36,675 nucleotides of DNA from an uncultured Caryophanales bacterium. GTDB lineage: Bacteria > Bacillota_I > Bacilli_A > RFN20 > CAG-288. Position numbers and translations under genes: made by a program. Shown in pieces: positions 1 through 8,407 of the stretch. The notes beneath the pieces are model-generated. The model saw only the letters and a list, made by a program, of their open reading frames with translations, was not told the origin of the DNA and made no database searches. The stretch spans positions 1-36,675 of the forward strand of contig CAJMBK010000009.1 of NCBI GenBank assembly GCA_905211645.1, read 5' to 3'. Each line of letters opens with the position of its first letter. The first letter of the stretch is position 1.

Positions 1-1637
1 TGAGTTGTATCATAAGTATTTTCAATCTTTGCACCATAAGCTGTTTTTGCTTTTAATAAATTTCCATAATCATCATATTCATAATCAAAATATGTGGAAT
101 CAACACCGATAGACTGTGTTGGTAAATTATCACTACCATATGTCATATTGGTAGTTCTACTACCATCAGCCATTTCGCTAACATTACCTTCACTATCATA
201 GGCGTAAAATGAAGCGAATTCTTTATTAGCAACTTTAATACCGCCAATTTCAATTTCAGCATTTCCAACAAGTTCAATTTTCAATGTGATGTTTTCAAAA
301 CTGATATTACTTGTTGTTCCTAATGTCATCAATTCAAACTGATTATCAATGGTTGTTTTATTAAATTTATCAGCATCCGAACCGCCAGCAGTCAAACTTA
401 CTTTGACATAAGAATCATTTGTGGATTTAGTCAATTGCTTACCAAATAATACTGCCAAAGTATTATCACTTGCTAATCCTTTGTAATTAATAGATTTAGT
501 GAGTGATCCTGTACCAGAAATTCGATAGACACTGTCTCCTAAAATTCCTTTAAATTTCTCATCAGACTGATTAACCTTTGTAATCTTCAAACCATTATTT
601 GTGAATGTAAATAAGTCAGTTGAATCAAATAAATTTTGAATTGAATTAAATGAAATTGTACCACTGTTAGACTTCAAAGCTTTTGATCTAGTTTCATATT
701 CAGTTTCTACAATATTATTATTTTCATCCATTTCAAATGAAGGCATGTGATCTTCATCAAAAAATACATAGGTCTTTTCACCTTTGTAATTTGTTAAAAC
801 AGAATAACTATCAAAATAATCAATAGATGATTTATGACCATTTGTATAATTTTCATCGTAACCATCAATAAAAGAAACTACCTTTTTATCAGAAATAGTA
901 TACTTGATTCTATAACCTGATAAATCGTCGACCACAATAATTTCTGAACTTGAAAACTTAAATGAAGTAGAAGAAATAGTTGAGTTACCATTTTTATATG
1001 TAACATTAGAGATGTATTGATTGCTATCATATTGAATTTCAACTGAGCTTACGAGCCTACCATTTTGTAAGTATTGAACTAATGTGATGTTATCATTTCC
1101 ATTTTTGGTAAATTGGAGAACATCACCTTTACCATTATCCATATATCGAGTTGCAGCAATAAAATCTGATGTAATGACATCACCATTTTTAAATTTAATC
1201 TTATTTGGATATGGTTGGTTTCCATCAAACTCAGAAACATTCCCATATTTATCGATCAATTGATACTCATAACCTCCATATGGATTAATTTGTCTAAAGC
1301 CAAGAATCATTCCTGTTTCATCATTTTTTTCACCCATATAGACACTATAAAGATCAGTGGAGCCATCAGAATTAGTAACTTGATTCAAATTATCAGAATG
1401 TTTACTAATTTTTGAATAGTAATTAAGTCTAAAACCTTTACCAAAGGAAAAGCTCTCTTTCATATCCTGTAAGTTAAAGATTAGACTTGTTTCAATTGGA
1501 TTAGGTCCAACGGTATTAATTAATGGTAATACAATGTGTAAATTAGCAGCATCTTTATTAACATTGATGCTCGTTTGAGCAGCATTACCGACTGTCAAAC
1601 TGATTTGTTTAGAATATTTTTTTAAACCTTGATTCAT
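1..1637 (-). CDS. RHS/YD-repeat protein, N-terminal part, runs off the left edge
   Basis: An open frame of 545 codons runs leftwards from ATG at 1637 to the window edge without a stop, so the gene is partial. AGGAGA lies 7 nt upstream of the start. The N-terminal region contains NPIETSLIFNLQD and FGKGFRLNYYSKI, the module that precedes YD repeats in Gram-positive RHS/wall-associated proteins. YD-type motifs follow, such as YDSNQYISNVTYKNG and, near the edge, FDYEYDDYGNLLKAKT. Residues 1-30 are polar, with no signal peptide or lipobox. Known RHS proteins form a beta-shell that encloses a variable C-terminal domain, often a toxin. That C-terminus is outside the window, so toxicity cannot be judged. 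The gene lies beside a defence locus on the same strand. The family call is firm; the role is open. Confidence 0.85.
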   Translation of the reverse strand, partial: MNQGLKKYSKQISLTVGNAAQTSINVNKDAANLHIVLPLINTVGPNPIETSLIFNLQDMKESFSFGKGFRLNYYSKISKHSDNLNQVTNSDGSTDLYSVYMGEKNDETGMILGFRQINPYGGYEYQLIDKYGNVSEFDGNQPYPNKIKFKNGDVITSDFIAATRYMDNGKGDVLQFTKNGNDNITLVQYLQNGRLVSSVEIQYDSNQYISNVTYKNGNSTISSTSFKFSSSEIIVVDDLSGYRIKYTISDKKVVSFIDGYDENYTNGHKSSIDYFDSYSVLTNYKGEKTYVFFDEDHMPSFEMDENNNIVETEYETRSKALKSNSGTISFNSIQNLFDSTDLFTFTNNGLKITKVNQSDEKFKGILGDSVYRISGTGSLTKSINYKGLASDNTLAVLFGKQLTKSTNDSYVKVSLTAGGSDADKFNKTTIDNQFELMTLGTTSNISFENITLKIELVGNAEIEIGGIKVANKEFASFYAYDSEGNVSEMADGSRTTNMTYGSDNLPTQSIGVDSTYFDYEYDDYGNLLKAKTAYGAKIENTYDTT

Positions 1638-1998
1638 ATTTTTTTCTCCTTTTATTTCTGAAAGCTGAAAACATTCCCGGGTTAGAATTCATAGTTATTC
1701 GCCTTCAAAAGATTAGGAGCAAATCATTATGTGCTGTAAACCATTTTTAATAAAAAAGAAAGTTAACGACATTTTTGCTGAATTATCATGTGTTCAAGCG
1801 TACATTAAATTACCAATTTTATCATTAACATACTATTCACTGAACTAGTAATAATAAAGATGAAAACCTAATTTCAATTTTTTGTCGATAACTTCATTCA
1901 ACTTGTTGAAACAATATGGTAATTATTTCACTAACAACTTATGAAAATAATACATATTAAAAATAAAGCGTCTTTCTTAAATTTATTTATGCATTTTC
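1638..1998. other. AT-rich intergenic stretch, no gene seen
   Basis: This gap separates the RHS gene from the helicase gene; both are on the minus strand. Both strands contain frequent stops and no coding pattern. I see no convincing -35/-10 pair for the RHS gene and no strong hairpin with a T-tract for the helicase transcript. Only the RHS ribosome binding site (1645-1650) is clear. Confidence 0.5.
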
Positions 1999-4212
1999 TT
2001 ATTTAAACAACTCTGGAACATTAATTAGCGCTTCTTTTGCTTGGCTAACAACATCCTCGTCTTTGGATTTCAATATTTCCTCTTTCTTAATGGAAAATAA
2101 AGCGAATGAAGGATGTACCGTAAAATCAAGATATTTATGTAATTTTATATATTGAGCTTGTTCTCTTTCAAATCCGCATTGCTGAAGAGTGATAATGATG
2201 TCATCGGTAGTACCATACTCGACATATTCATACCAATCATTATCCATTTTTCCATCAATGCCCTTAATTTTCTTATACTCAGTGGAAAATTCCCTAAAGT
2301 AGTTTGAAATTTTGAACAGTATGACCTTATCTAAAGAGTTCAAAGTATCGGCAATAACATAATTTTTATGCTGCTCATCATTTACATTAAATTCATCCTC
2401 AATTTTATGACTGTTGAGCCATACACCAGTTTTTGGATGTTTTTCCTTATATTCAATAGCACTTTTTATGATACATGCTAAATTCTCGCCTTTCATCCAA
2501 TGAAGCAATAAGGTGGCATAATATCTGATATGAGTAAGTTTAAAATTATTCGAATCATAGTTTCCTAGTGTTTTCTTTTCGTATACTCTCCACTTAAAGA
2601 TATTTGAAAGTTCTTCAAGAAAATTGACAATTTCATCATAATTAAAATTAGAACTTGGGTATGAATTTCCATTACTAATATATTCCATTAAGTTTCTATA
2701 TTGGTCTGGCGATATATCAATACTTTTGTTATCTAGTTTTTCTAATGATTTAATCGCATTTAAATCGTCAGGTGAGAGCTCATTTTTGAAAGATTCACTT
2801 ACGGCCGATATATTACCGCTTTGAATATCATTTTTAAGAATAAGCTGAAATTTGCGCATTATCTCAAATTTATTTGCTGATGTATCATTAGGTTTAGACA
2901 TAATTTCGTAATCTTCTTGAACCAGTGATTTTAGTATTCTTTGTTTATCAATAGGTCTTAAAACTACATCAACAGATAATTGTTGTTCAGGTATTTCGGT
3001 TTTTAGCAACTCAGAATATTTTTCAGGTGACTTGTCCTTAGTTGCTTCATCTTTAAGAGTTATCAAAAACACGTTACCAAATAAATTAAATTTAATTCTT
3101 CCGACACGACCAATAAGATTTCTGAATGAAACTTCATCAAAGCTAGATGTACCATTCTTATAACTGGTTATAAAAAGATTATCAGCAGGAAGATTTACTC
3201 CTTCAATCAAAGTAGAAGTGCAAAATAAATTGTTAATAACACCATCTTTATATAGTTTTTCTATCTGTGATCGAATATTTTCTGGTAAATAACCAACATG
3301 AAATGCAACACCTTTTTTGATCATCTTCACAAGAAAATAATCTTTATGTATCTGGTTTGCTATGTCTCTTGATAATTTATCAAGTTCATCATTATTTTTG
3401 TCAGGCAAGTTTTGAGCATAATTTTGAGCAGACTTCATCGTCTTTTCAATTGAAGAACAATAGATTAGATTTTGTTTATTTTTACCAACTTCATCAACAA
3501 TTGAGTTCATGTTAATAGCGGAACTTCGATTACCGATTTGAATGCATTCTTTAGAAAAATCGTTGAAAACTCGTATTAAACCACCATTTTTCAAGTCAAT
3601 AAGATATTTAATTTGACTAACAGGTGAGAAGGAAATATGAATCTTGTTTTCTAAATTTCCATTTTTAATAAGTTTCAAATAAATCTCTGGATTTGGAATG
3701 TTTGGTGATGAAAAGAAAATATAAGGAAGTTCCTTTCTAGATGAAATTTTGTCTAATAGATCATAATAAAGCGGACTTCTGGGATCTTTGGAAGAAAGTT
3801 TATGTGCTTCATCAATGAAAAGATAGTCTATTTTCAAATCAGGCTTAGTGTTTACTAGATATAACATTCTTTCTGGAGTCATTACATAAATAAACTTACG
3901 AGGAATAGTTAATGCCAAATCTCCAACTGCTGTTACTATTCGATAATCATGTTCAGTAAGATCACTTGCCATATCTTCAATAAAAGACTTTTTAACTTCA
4001 CTAATTAGTGCTTTAGTAGGAACTATAATTGCATAGTTCTTATTAGAGCCTTTTTTGATTTGATCTTTAATAAAGATACGCATAACAAAAGACTTTCCCA
4101 TGGAAGTTGGAGCAGAATATGAAAAGCTTTCTTTTTGGAATGAATCATAGATCATCTTTTGCTCTAAAAAGAAGTGATCGTTTTCAGTATTAGGTATTTT
4201 CAAAGAATCCAT
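1999..4212 (-). CDS. SF2 helicase, HamB-like (Hachiman), main part of an interrupted gene
   Basis: A DEAD/DEAH superfamily 2 helicase of 737 codons from the first ATG. Visible motifs are Walker A APTSMGKS (34-41), Ia PTKALISE (65-72), TPERM (112-116), Walker B DEAH (134-137), STLIEGVNLPA (333-343) and motif VI NLIGRVGR (365-372). The C-terminal half is helical and of unknown function. The SAPTS-GKS Walker A and the preceding HamA-like gene suggest the Hachiman helicase HamB, which couples DNA sensing to its nuclease partner. ATG 4212 has no ribosome binding site. Upstream the frame stays open for 19 codons (4269-4213) to a TAA at 4270-4272, which is also the stop of the 4270-4590 frame. The two pieces are therefore one frame split by one stop codon. 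It could be a pseudogene, a readthrough product or a poorly translated fragment. Confidence 0.85.
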   Translation of the reverse strand: MDSLKIPNTENDHFFLEQKMIYDSFQKESFSYSAPTSMGKSFVMRIFIKDQIKKGSNKNYAIIVPTKALISEVKKSFIEDMASDLTEHDYRIVTAVGDLALTIPRKFIYVMTPERMLYLVNTKPDLKIDYLFIDEAHKLSSKDPRSPLYYDLLDKISSRKELPYIFFSSPNIPNPEIYLKLIKNGNLENKIHISFSPVSQIKYLIDLKNGGLIRVFNDFSKECIQIGNRSSAINMNSIVDEVGKNKQNLIYCSSIEKTMKSAQNYAQNLPDKNNDELDKLSRDIANQIHKDYFLVKMIKKGVAFHVGYLPENIRSQIEKLYKDGVINNLFCTSTLIEGVNLPADNLFITSYKNGTSSFDEVSFRNLIGRVGRIKFNLFGNVFLITLKDEATKDKSPEKYSELLKTEIPEQQLSVDVVLRPIDKQRILKSLVQEDYEIMSKPNDTSANKFEIMRKFQLILKNDIQSGNISAVSESFKNELSPDDLNAIKSLEKLDNKSIDISPDQYRNLMEYISNGNSYPSSNFNYDEIVNFLEELSNIFKWRVYEKKTLGNYDSNNFKLTHIRYYATLLLHWMKGENLACIIKSAIEYKEKHPKTGVWLNSHKIEDEFNVNDEQHKNYVIADTLNSLDKVILFKISNYFREFSTEYKKIKGIDGKMDNDWYEYVEYGTTDDIIITLQQCGFEREQAQYIKLHKYLDFTVHPSFALFSIKKEEILKSKDEDVVSQAKEALINVPELFK

Positions 4213-4269
4213 AACAACTCGGTTAGATATGTCATTTAAAAAATCACCTGTTGGAATTAGTTCATTACC

Positions 4270-4590
4270 TTATCCTTTGAAATTTGTGCATGAAAGCAAA
4301 ACACATCGTTTAGTTTCTTCTATTGCTTTATTTTTGGGATTTAATTTATATAATAATGCAACTATTTGCTGAGCCCATATTTTATGATTTCCATCAAGTG
4401 AATTAGATAATACGTCTGCAAATCTCAGCAAATCATCGATTTTTTTGTCTTCTAATTTCTCGATGTTACGACCAAAAATATAACGAGTATAAGTTTGTAA
4501 TAACTCATCATATAGTTCTAATAAATAATCATTCTGTGAAATATCATCAAATAGATCTTCAAAGAAGGTTTTTTGTCTAGTTATTGTCAT
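4270..4590 (-). CDS. N-terminal fragment of the interrupted HamB-like helicase
   Basis: A helical, soluble 106-residue product. I place the start at ATG 4590, 6 nt after GAGGTG; a GTG at 4599 overlaps the preceding stop as GTGA but sits directly on the ribosome binding site. Motifs such as DDLLRFADVLSNS and HKIWAQQIVALLYKLNP resemble, from memory, the N-terminal helical domain of HamB-type helicases. The frame ends at TAA 4270-4272 and continues without shift into the helicase frame (about 862 sense codons in total from 4590 to 1999). It is therefore best read as the 5' part of one gene rather than an independent small protein. It could still be made as a truncated product, since its translation signals are intact. 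Confidence 0.7.
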   Translation of the reverse strand: MTITRQKTFFEDLFDDISQNDYLLELYDELLQTYTRYIFGRNIEKLEDKKIDDLLRFADVLSNSLDGNHKIWAQQIVALLYKLNPKNKAIEETKRCVLLSCTNFKG

Positions 4591-4595
4591 GTCAT

Positions 4596-6071
4596 TCACC
4601 TCAATACTTCTTCCATTATTTCGGATGAGGTTTTTTCCGCATCAACAAGCGGAAGAACAAAGAAATAGAAAGGATATGTATCAAGTTCCATGGATTTAAT
4701 TTTTATTTCAATATAAGGAATAGCTTGTTCAATCTCTTTATTTATCAATTTGCATACTTCCTCATTTATTTGATAAATATTGTTTGTTTCTATTGAGGAA
4801 AGACTAACTGAATATGAAAAGAATATACCAAATGAATTAACTTTTGGAACTGATGTATTTCTATCGGGAAGTAAAACACTTTTTAGATAAGTTTTGGTAT
4901 CTTCACTAAAATTGTCACCATAATTAAATATATTTTTATTGATATTCCTTCTCATTGATAATTCATTTTTATCAATATATGATGCTATTTCCAAAACATT
5001 ATCGATAGCAGTAGTTATTGAGTTATTAACATCAGAAGAACCAAAAACGAGCTGGTTGGCGTTGCCTTCAACACTTCCATATGGTAGTAGATAAACACCA
5101 GAGACTTTACTTATTTGGTCGCCTGTTAAACCGTGTTCTAATTCATAAGCAGAAAATATCTTAGGAGCATGGAGCACTGACTCCATGAATACATAAGTCA
5201 TTATTTGTGAAAAGGCTTCAACTTTATTTTCAGCTTTTTCTCTAATTTCTCTTACTGCAAAAAGACCTAAACTAAAAGTGTTATCTTCATCTCTTAAATT
5301 AGCAATGTGGTTTCGTGAGCGAACATATGCACCGATATTTTCTATTATGAAATTGCTAAGACTCTGAGTATCAACACCTTCATTTTTATAAACATCCAAA
5401 ACATAAACTTTAAATCTGTTTGTGTTGCTGATATTCAAAGAGTAACCATTTGGATTTATTTCTTTAAATATTTCTTTGAATGTTTTCCTGAGCAATGTCT
5501 TTTCAAGTGGAGTGGAAACATCTTCTTCTTTACTCACTATTTTGATTTTGTCTATTCTTGGATCATTAATAAATGATTCAACATATTTCTTTGGAAGAAG
5601 ATCTTCATTTTCGTATCTTTTATTTGGTTGATTTATAGTTTCTTTTACCAAACATGCAAGTAATCGAGCAAGAAATATGACAGTATCATTTATTATTGTT
5701 TCTTTTCTACAATCATCAACAGCAAATGTTTTTGTGTATGAAATAGTAGTGTCGGATTGCAAAACGCTTTTAATAGCTAATATAAGGGGCTTCAGCATTG
5801 TTTGTTTTAAACCTGGAATTATATTAGACAAATAACTTTGAGACAATTCGTTAATTGTTAGATGATTTATCAAATCTTTTACGTAACCTGTAGGTGTGAA
5901 TGTTCCTTTAGCAAGTTTATTAATGTCTGCAAAATCATAAGAAAAACCTTCTTCACCATTTGGATTAACAAGTGCAATATAAAGTTTGGGTTGATTCCCA
6001 ATTCTTTCTGAATTTTTAATTTTGATTTCATCTAGTAATGCAAATAGATTACCAAATCGGAATCTGTACAT
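4596..6071 (-). CDS. HamA-like (DUF1837-type) protein with apparently degenerate nuclease site
   Basis: A 491-residue soluble protein and the first gene of the locus. It starts at ATG 6071 behind AAGGA and is coupled to the helicase by overlap or adjacency at 4590-4599. Residues about 1-240 are an unfamiliar helical region. Residues about 250-430 resemble the DUF1837/HamA core: FMESVLHAPKIFS (295-307), VSGVYLL (323-329) and LVFGSSDVN (341-349). Homologues as I recall them have an SDGVHL-like strand followed by a GESK motif, supplying the PD-(D/E)XK acidic and lysine residues. Here these positions read VSGV and GSSD, so the Asp, Glu and Lys all appear substituted. HamA is normally about half this length. 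The assignment rests on motif memory and gene order, not a search. An Abi-type protein of another family is the main alternative. Confidence 0.55.
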   Translation of the reverse strand: MYRFRFGNLFALLDEIKIKNSERIGNQPKLYIALVNPNGEEGFSYDFADINKLAKGTFTPTGYVKDLINHLTINELSQSYLSNIIPGLKQTMLKPLILAIKSVLQSDTTISYTKTFAVDDCRKETIINDTVIFLARLLACLVKETINQPNKRYENEDLLPKKYVESFINDPRIDKIKIVSKEEDVSTPLEKTLLRKTFKEIFKEINPNGYSLNISNTNRFKVYVLDVYKNEGVDTQSLSNFIIENIGAYVRSRNHIANLRDEDNTFSLGLFAVREIREKAENKVEAFSQIMTYVFMESVLHAPKIFSAYELEHGLTGDQISKVSGVYLLPYGSVEGNANQLVFGSSDVNNSITTAIDNVLEIASYIDKNELSMRRNINKNIFNYGDNFSEDTKTYLKSVLLPDRNTSVPKVNSFGIFFSYSVSLSSIETNNIYQINEEVCKLINKEIEQAIPYIEIKIKSMELDTYPFYFFVLPLVDAEKTSSEIMEEVLR

Positions 6072-6132
6072 TTTAGTCCTTCTTTCAATATAAGTTTACT
6101 TATCAAACAAGTTTAAATAAATGTCTAATTTC

Positions 6133-6141
6133 ATTATAGCA
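6133..6141 (-). promoter_or_regulatory. Extended -10 promoter of the HamA-like/helicase operon
   Basis: On the minus strand this reads TGCTATAAT, a perfect extended -10 (TGn plus TATAAT). No good -35 is present at 17 nt spacing, which is usual for extended -10 promoters. Transcription would start near 6126, leaving a leader of about 55 nt before ATG 6071. Confidence 0.6.
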
Positions 6142-6210
6142 TAACTCTCGTTTTAAGTGGTTATGTGTCTTTCATCATTAAAATAGAGCACATTCTCTAC
6201 TTATTTTTTA

Positions 6211-6251
6211 TACCCAAAAATATACCCAAGATTTACCCAATTTTTACCCAA
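6211..6251. repeat. Four phased TACCCAA direct repeats
   Basis: TACCCAA occurs at 6211, 6223, 6234 and 6245, with start-to-start spacing of 12, 11 and 11 nt, about one helical turn. The intervening bases are A/T only. The array lies about 70 nt upstream of the defence operon promoter and about 150 nt upstream of the divergent sigma-like gene. This is the geometry of a cooperative binding site on one face of the helix, or of iterons. No binding protein is known from the sequence. Confidence 0.7.
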
Positions 6252-6284
6252 GAATATAAAAAATCCTTTCTTTATACTTTTTTC

Positions 6285-6340
6285 ATAAGCTAGACGTAGC
6301 TTATTAAATCCACCTTTATTCTAGATAACCGTTTGGGTGG
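6285..6340 (+). promoter_or_regulatory. Inverted repeats upstream of the sigma-like gene
   Basis: ATAAGCTA (6285-6292) and TAGCTTAT (6297-6304) form a perfect 8-bp inverted repeat around GACG. A second pair, CCACC (6310-6314) with GGTGG (6336-6340), follows. They lie in the untranslated region before the TTG start at 6402. They may be an operator or leader RNA structure. No downstream T-tract supports termination. Confidence 0.4.
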
Positions 6341-6401
6341 AGAAAGGTTTGTAGACGAGAAAACTTAACGGTGACGTTGCTCTGATACTAAGGATTATAA
6401 A

Positions 6402-6932
6402 TTGTCTACAAAAATTACTAAACTTGGCAACAACGATACCAATTCTATATGTATTAAAGAAGAAAAAAGTCCAATAACACTTGAGAAATGGAAGCTCGAA
6501 GAAAAAAGATTTCAGGAAAGACTTCGTTATCACGAAAGAATGCAATATCATTGCACAATAATTGGTTCTCGTGGTTTTGAAATCAAATGTAGGAAAGATT
6601 GCACCAAATGTCCTTTCTTTTGGTCTAAGATTCCAAATAAAGTCTCAATTGAAAAGGTAGCTGAATTTGGTCTTGAATTTGCTTCAGAAGATGAAACCCC
6701 TATTCAATATGCTGAACGAATAGAAAAGGAAGATAAAGTATATAGTGCAATTGATTCATTGCCATCTGATGATTTAAAAGTTGTTGTTCATATGTATATT
6801 GATGGATATTCTTTTAATGAGATTGGTAATGCTTTAGGAATATCTAAACAAGCAGCATTTAAAAAGTGGAATAAAGCGAAAGATATCTTGAAAGAAAAAT
6901 TACAAGACTATTGGGATTCAATAAATTCGTAA
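6402..6932 (+). CDS. Sigma-70 region 4-like regulator with Cys cluster
   Basis: A 176-residue soluble protein. It starts at TTG 6402, with AAGGA 8 nt upstream; no better start precedes it. The C-terminus has a helix-turn-helix of sigma region 4 type, with YSFNEIGNALGISKQAAFKKWNKAK at about 136-160 quoted here in part as EIGNALGISKQAAFKKW. The middle has three clustered cysteines (C63, C67, C70 in CRKDCTKC), a possible metal site. The N-terminal third is charged and helical. No region 2 is visible, so it is probably a DNA-binding regulator rather than a complete sigma factor. Similar proteins occur in Firmicute integrative elements, but no integrase, relaxase or excisionase is visible here. 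It may control the divergent defence operon; that is inference. Confidence 0.65.
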   Translation: MSTKITKLGNNDTNSICIKEEKSPITLEKWKLEEKRFQERLRYHERMQYHCTIIGSRGFEIKCRKDCTKCPFFWSKIPNKVSIEKVAEFGLEFASEDETPIQYAERIEKEDKVYSAIDSLPSDDLKVVVHMYIDGYSFNEIGNALGISKQAAFKKWNKAKDILKEKLQDYWDSINS

Positions 6933-7261
6933 ATACACATATTTAAATTGATAATTAATTTTTAAAATTTCTTTTGTTTAATGAGAAACATAGATGTCCG
7001 AATTCTAACTGCAGTGGACATCTTCGGTTCTCAGTATTCGATAAAAAGAAACCAAAAGATTATGAAAATAATCAATTACACTTTTAGCTGTGGGTAGATT
7101 CTTAAACTACTTCATTTCTCATTGGAAATTAGAAATCCAATTTTTAACTTTGTTATCATAAGAGCGAAGCAAAATTAAATTAATGGGTTCTTAGATTTCT
7201 AGCTAAACTCGTTATAGATTCGGAAAAATGAATAGTCTTAAATATAAACCAACTTATTCAA
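6933..7261. other. Non-coding stretch with hairpins
   Basis: The stretch contains one strong interrupted hairpin. AGATGTCC (6992-6999) pairs with GGACATCT (7016-7023), flanked by GAGAA (6983-6987) with TTCTC (7028-7032). A weaker ATTGGA/TCCAAT hairpin (7121-7126, 7136-7141) is followed by a short T run and could end the sigma-like transcript. A 21-codon frame at 7228-7293 has no ribosome binding site. No other gene is supported. Confidence 0.5.
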
Positions 7262-7564
7262 ATGAAAAGGAAGTTTATAACGTTTGGCTTTAAGAAGAGC
7301 CGAAGAAAAAGAACCGACTTTTTAAGTGAGTTTATCATTAAAAAAGAAATTAAAGTATATTTAAGCAATCCTAGTTCAGTTGAAAAAAATAAGGTAATCA
7401 CTTGTGAAGAAACTCTCATAAATCTTTCTTCTATAGATACCATTATTCCGTATAGTTATGATTTAATAGATGAAATCACATCACATAACAACTTTCCTAT
7501 TTTGTATCATCTAATTTATCTAAAGATAACTCTAAAAACACCTAAAACAAAAGAGATTACATAA
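7262..7564 (+). CDS. Small hypothetical protein, doubtful
   Basis: A 100-codon frame from ATG 7262. The first 25 residues are strongly basic (FKKSRRKR), followed by mixed polar and hydrophobic sequence without a recognised motif. No ribosome binding site precedes the ATG. A second short frame (7228-7293) overlaps its start in another frame, which could mean that an older gene was broken by a frameshift. I do not recognise the product. It may be a gene remnant of the island or not a gene at all. Confidence 0.3.
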   Translation: MKRKFITFGFKKSRRKRTDFLSEFIIKKEIKVYLSNPSSVEKNKVITCEETLINLSSIDTIIPYSYDLIDEITSHNNFPILYHLIYLKITLKTPKTKEIT

Positions 7565-7613
7565 GAAGCACTTTTAAAATATAATTTTAAGTTGTATCAA
7601 AGATATTTACAAA

Positions 7614-8336
7614 TTATAATGATCGTATTATTTCCCTATAAGGAAAGTTCAAATATTTACAAATAAATTTTAAACCTTTCCTATATCTAAAAAAGCTGAC
7701 CAAATCAACTTCATCGGCATTAAAAGTTCTAATTATCAATGTTTCAGTTTCTTCAATATATCCAACATACAATTTACCAAGTTCGTAAATTAGATAGTTA
7801 TTTAGAGAACTTATCAATGAAATTAGCTCATTTTTATGTTTTTGAGAAGAGCAAATTAAAACGTTAATATCATATAACCAATGCGGTTTTCTTTCACGTG
7901 TTTCGTTAGCAATTCGTATATTATCTTTTACGACTCGTCTACTTCTTTTAAACAAATACCTAACTTTTTTGATATCAAATGTTTTTAAATTATATATTGT
8001 AATGGAATTTAAATTTCTTATTTTCCAATAATAAACATTGGTTTTATCATCAACTACTATATAACGAAGATCAGGAGTAGTTAATTTTAAATTAATTGAA
8101 ATAGTTGGTTCGCTATATTTTATTTTATTCAATAAGTAATTGAAAAATTTAATACCTAGAAAAGCAAATGAACAGGAAATGACAAAAATTAAGATACAAA
8201 ACAAAAAAATTGAAATGTAAATATTAATTTCAATGAAAAATACAAAGGAGGAGATAAGACCGGATATAAATAAATCTAACAATATAAATATTACAGCAAA
8301 TATATGAACTAACTCTATCTTTTTAAAATTACTCAT
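7614..8336 (-). CDS. Membrane protein of unknown function, two N-terminal TM segments
   Basis: A 240-residue protein starting at ATG 8336 behind a strong AGGAGGAG, 5 nt away. Two hydrophobic segments (about 12-35 and 40-70, separated by the polar turn FIEINIY) form a membrane hairpin. The rest is probably cytoplasmic and mixed alpha/beta, with a basic stretch FKRSRRVVK near 130-138. I recognise no family. It stands alone between the small doubtful gene and an insertion-sequence remnant, within the accessory island. A membrane effector or immunity role would be a guess. Confidence 0.7.
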   Translation of the reverse strand: MSNFKKIELVHIFAVIFILLDLFISGLISSFVFFIEINIYISIFLFCILIFVISCSFAFLGIKFFNYLLNKIKYSEPTISINLKLTTPDLRYIVVDDKTNVYYWKIRNLNSITIYNLKTFDIKKVRYLFKRSRRVVKDNIRIANETRERKPHWLYDINVLICSSQKHKNELISLISSLNNYLIYELGKLYVGYIEETETLIIRTFNADEVDLVSFFRYRKGLKFICKYLNFPYREIIRSL

Positions 8337-8380
8337 TCTTCTCCTCCTACTATTTGAATGGGTAAAAAATTTTATTCCAC

Positions 8381-8407
8381 ATGCTGATTATTTAACGTAA
8401 TCAGCAT
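8381..8407. terminator. Stem-loop overlapping the transposase stop codon
   Basis: ATGCTGATTA (8381-8390) pairs perfectly with TAATCAGCAT (8398-8407) around a 7-nt loop. On the plus strand it is followed by TTTT. It spans the end of the IS3-type transposase remnant, where such elements often carry a terminator. A T-rich run follows on the minus strand only after about 12 nt. Confidence 0.5.

Noticed and set aside
6211..6251. CRISPR array
   Set aside because: Repeats of 7 nt with 4-5 nt A/T spacing are far too short for CRISPR, and no cas genes are present.
6321..6551. Minus-strand 76-codon frame opposite the sigma-like gene
   Set aside because: No ribosome binding site, unlikely composition, and it overlaps a gene with a recognisable helix-turn-helix.
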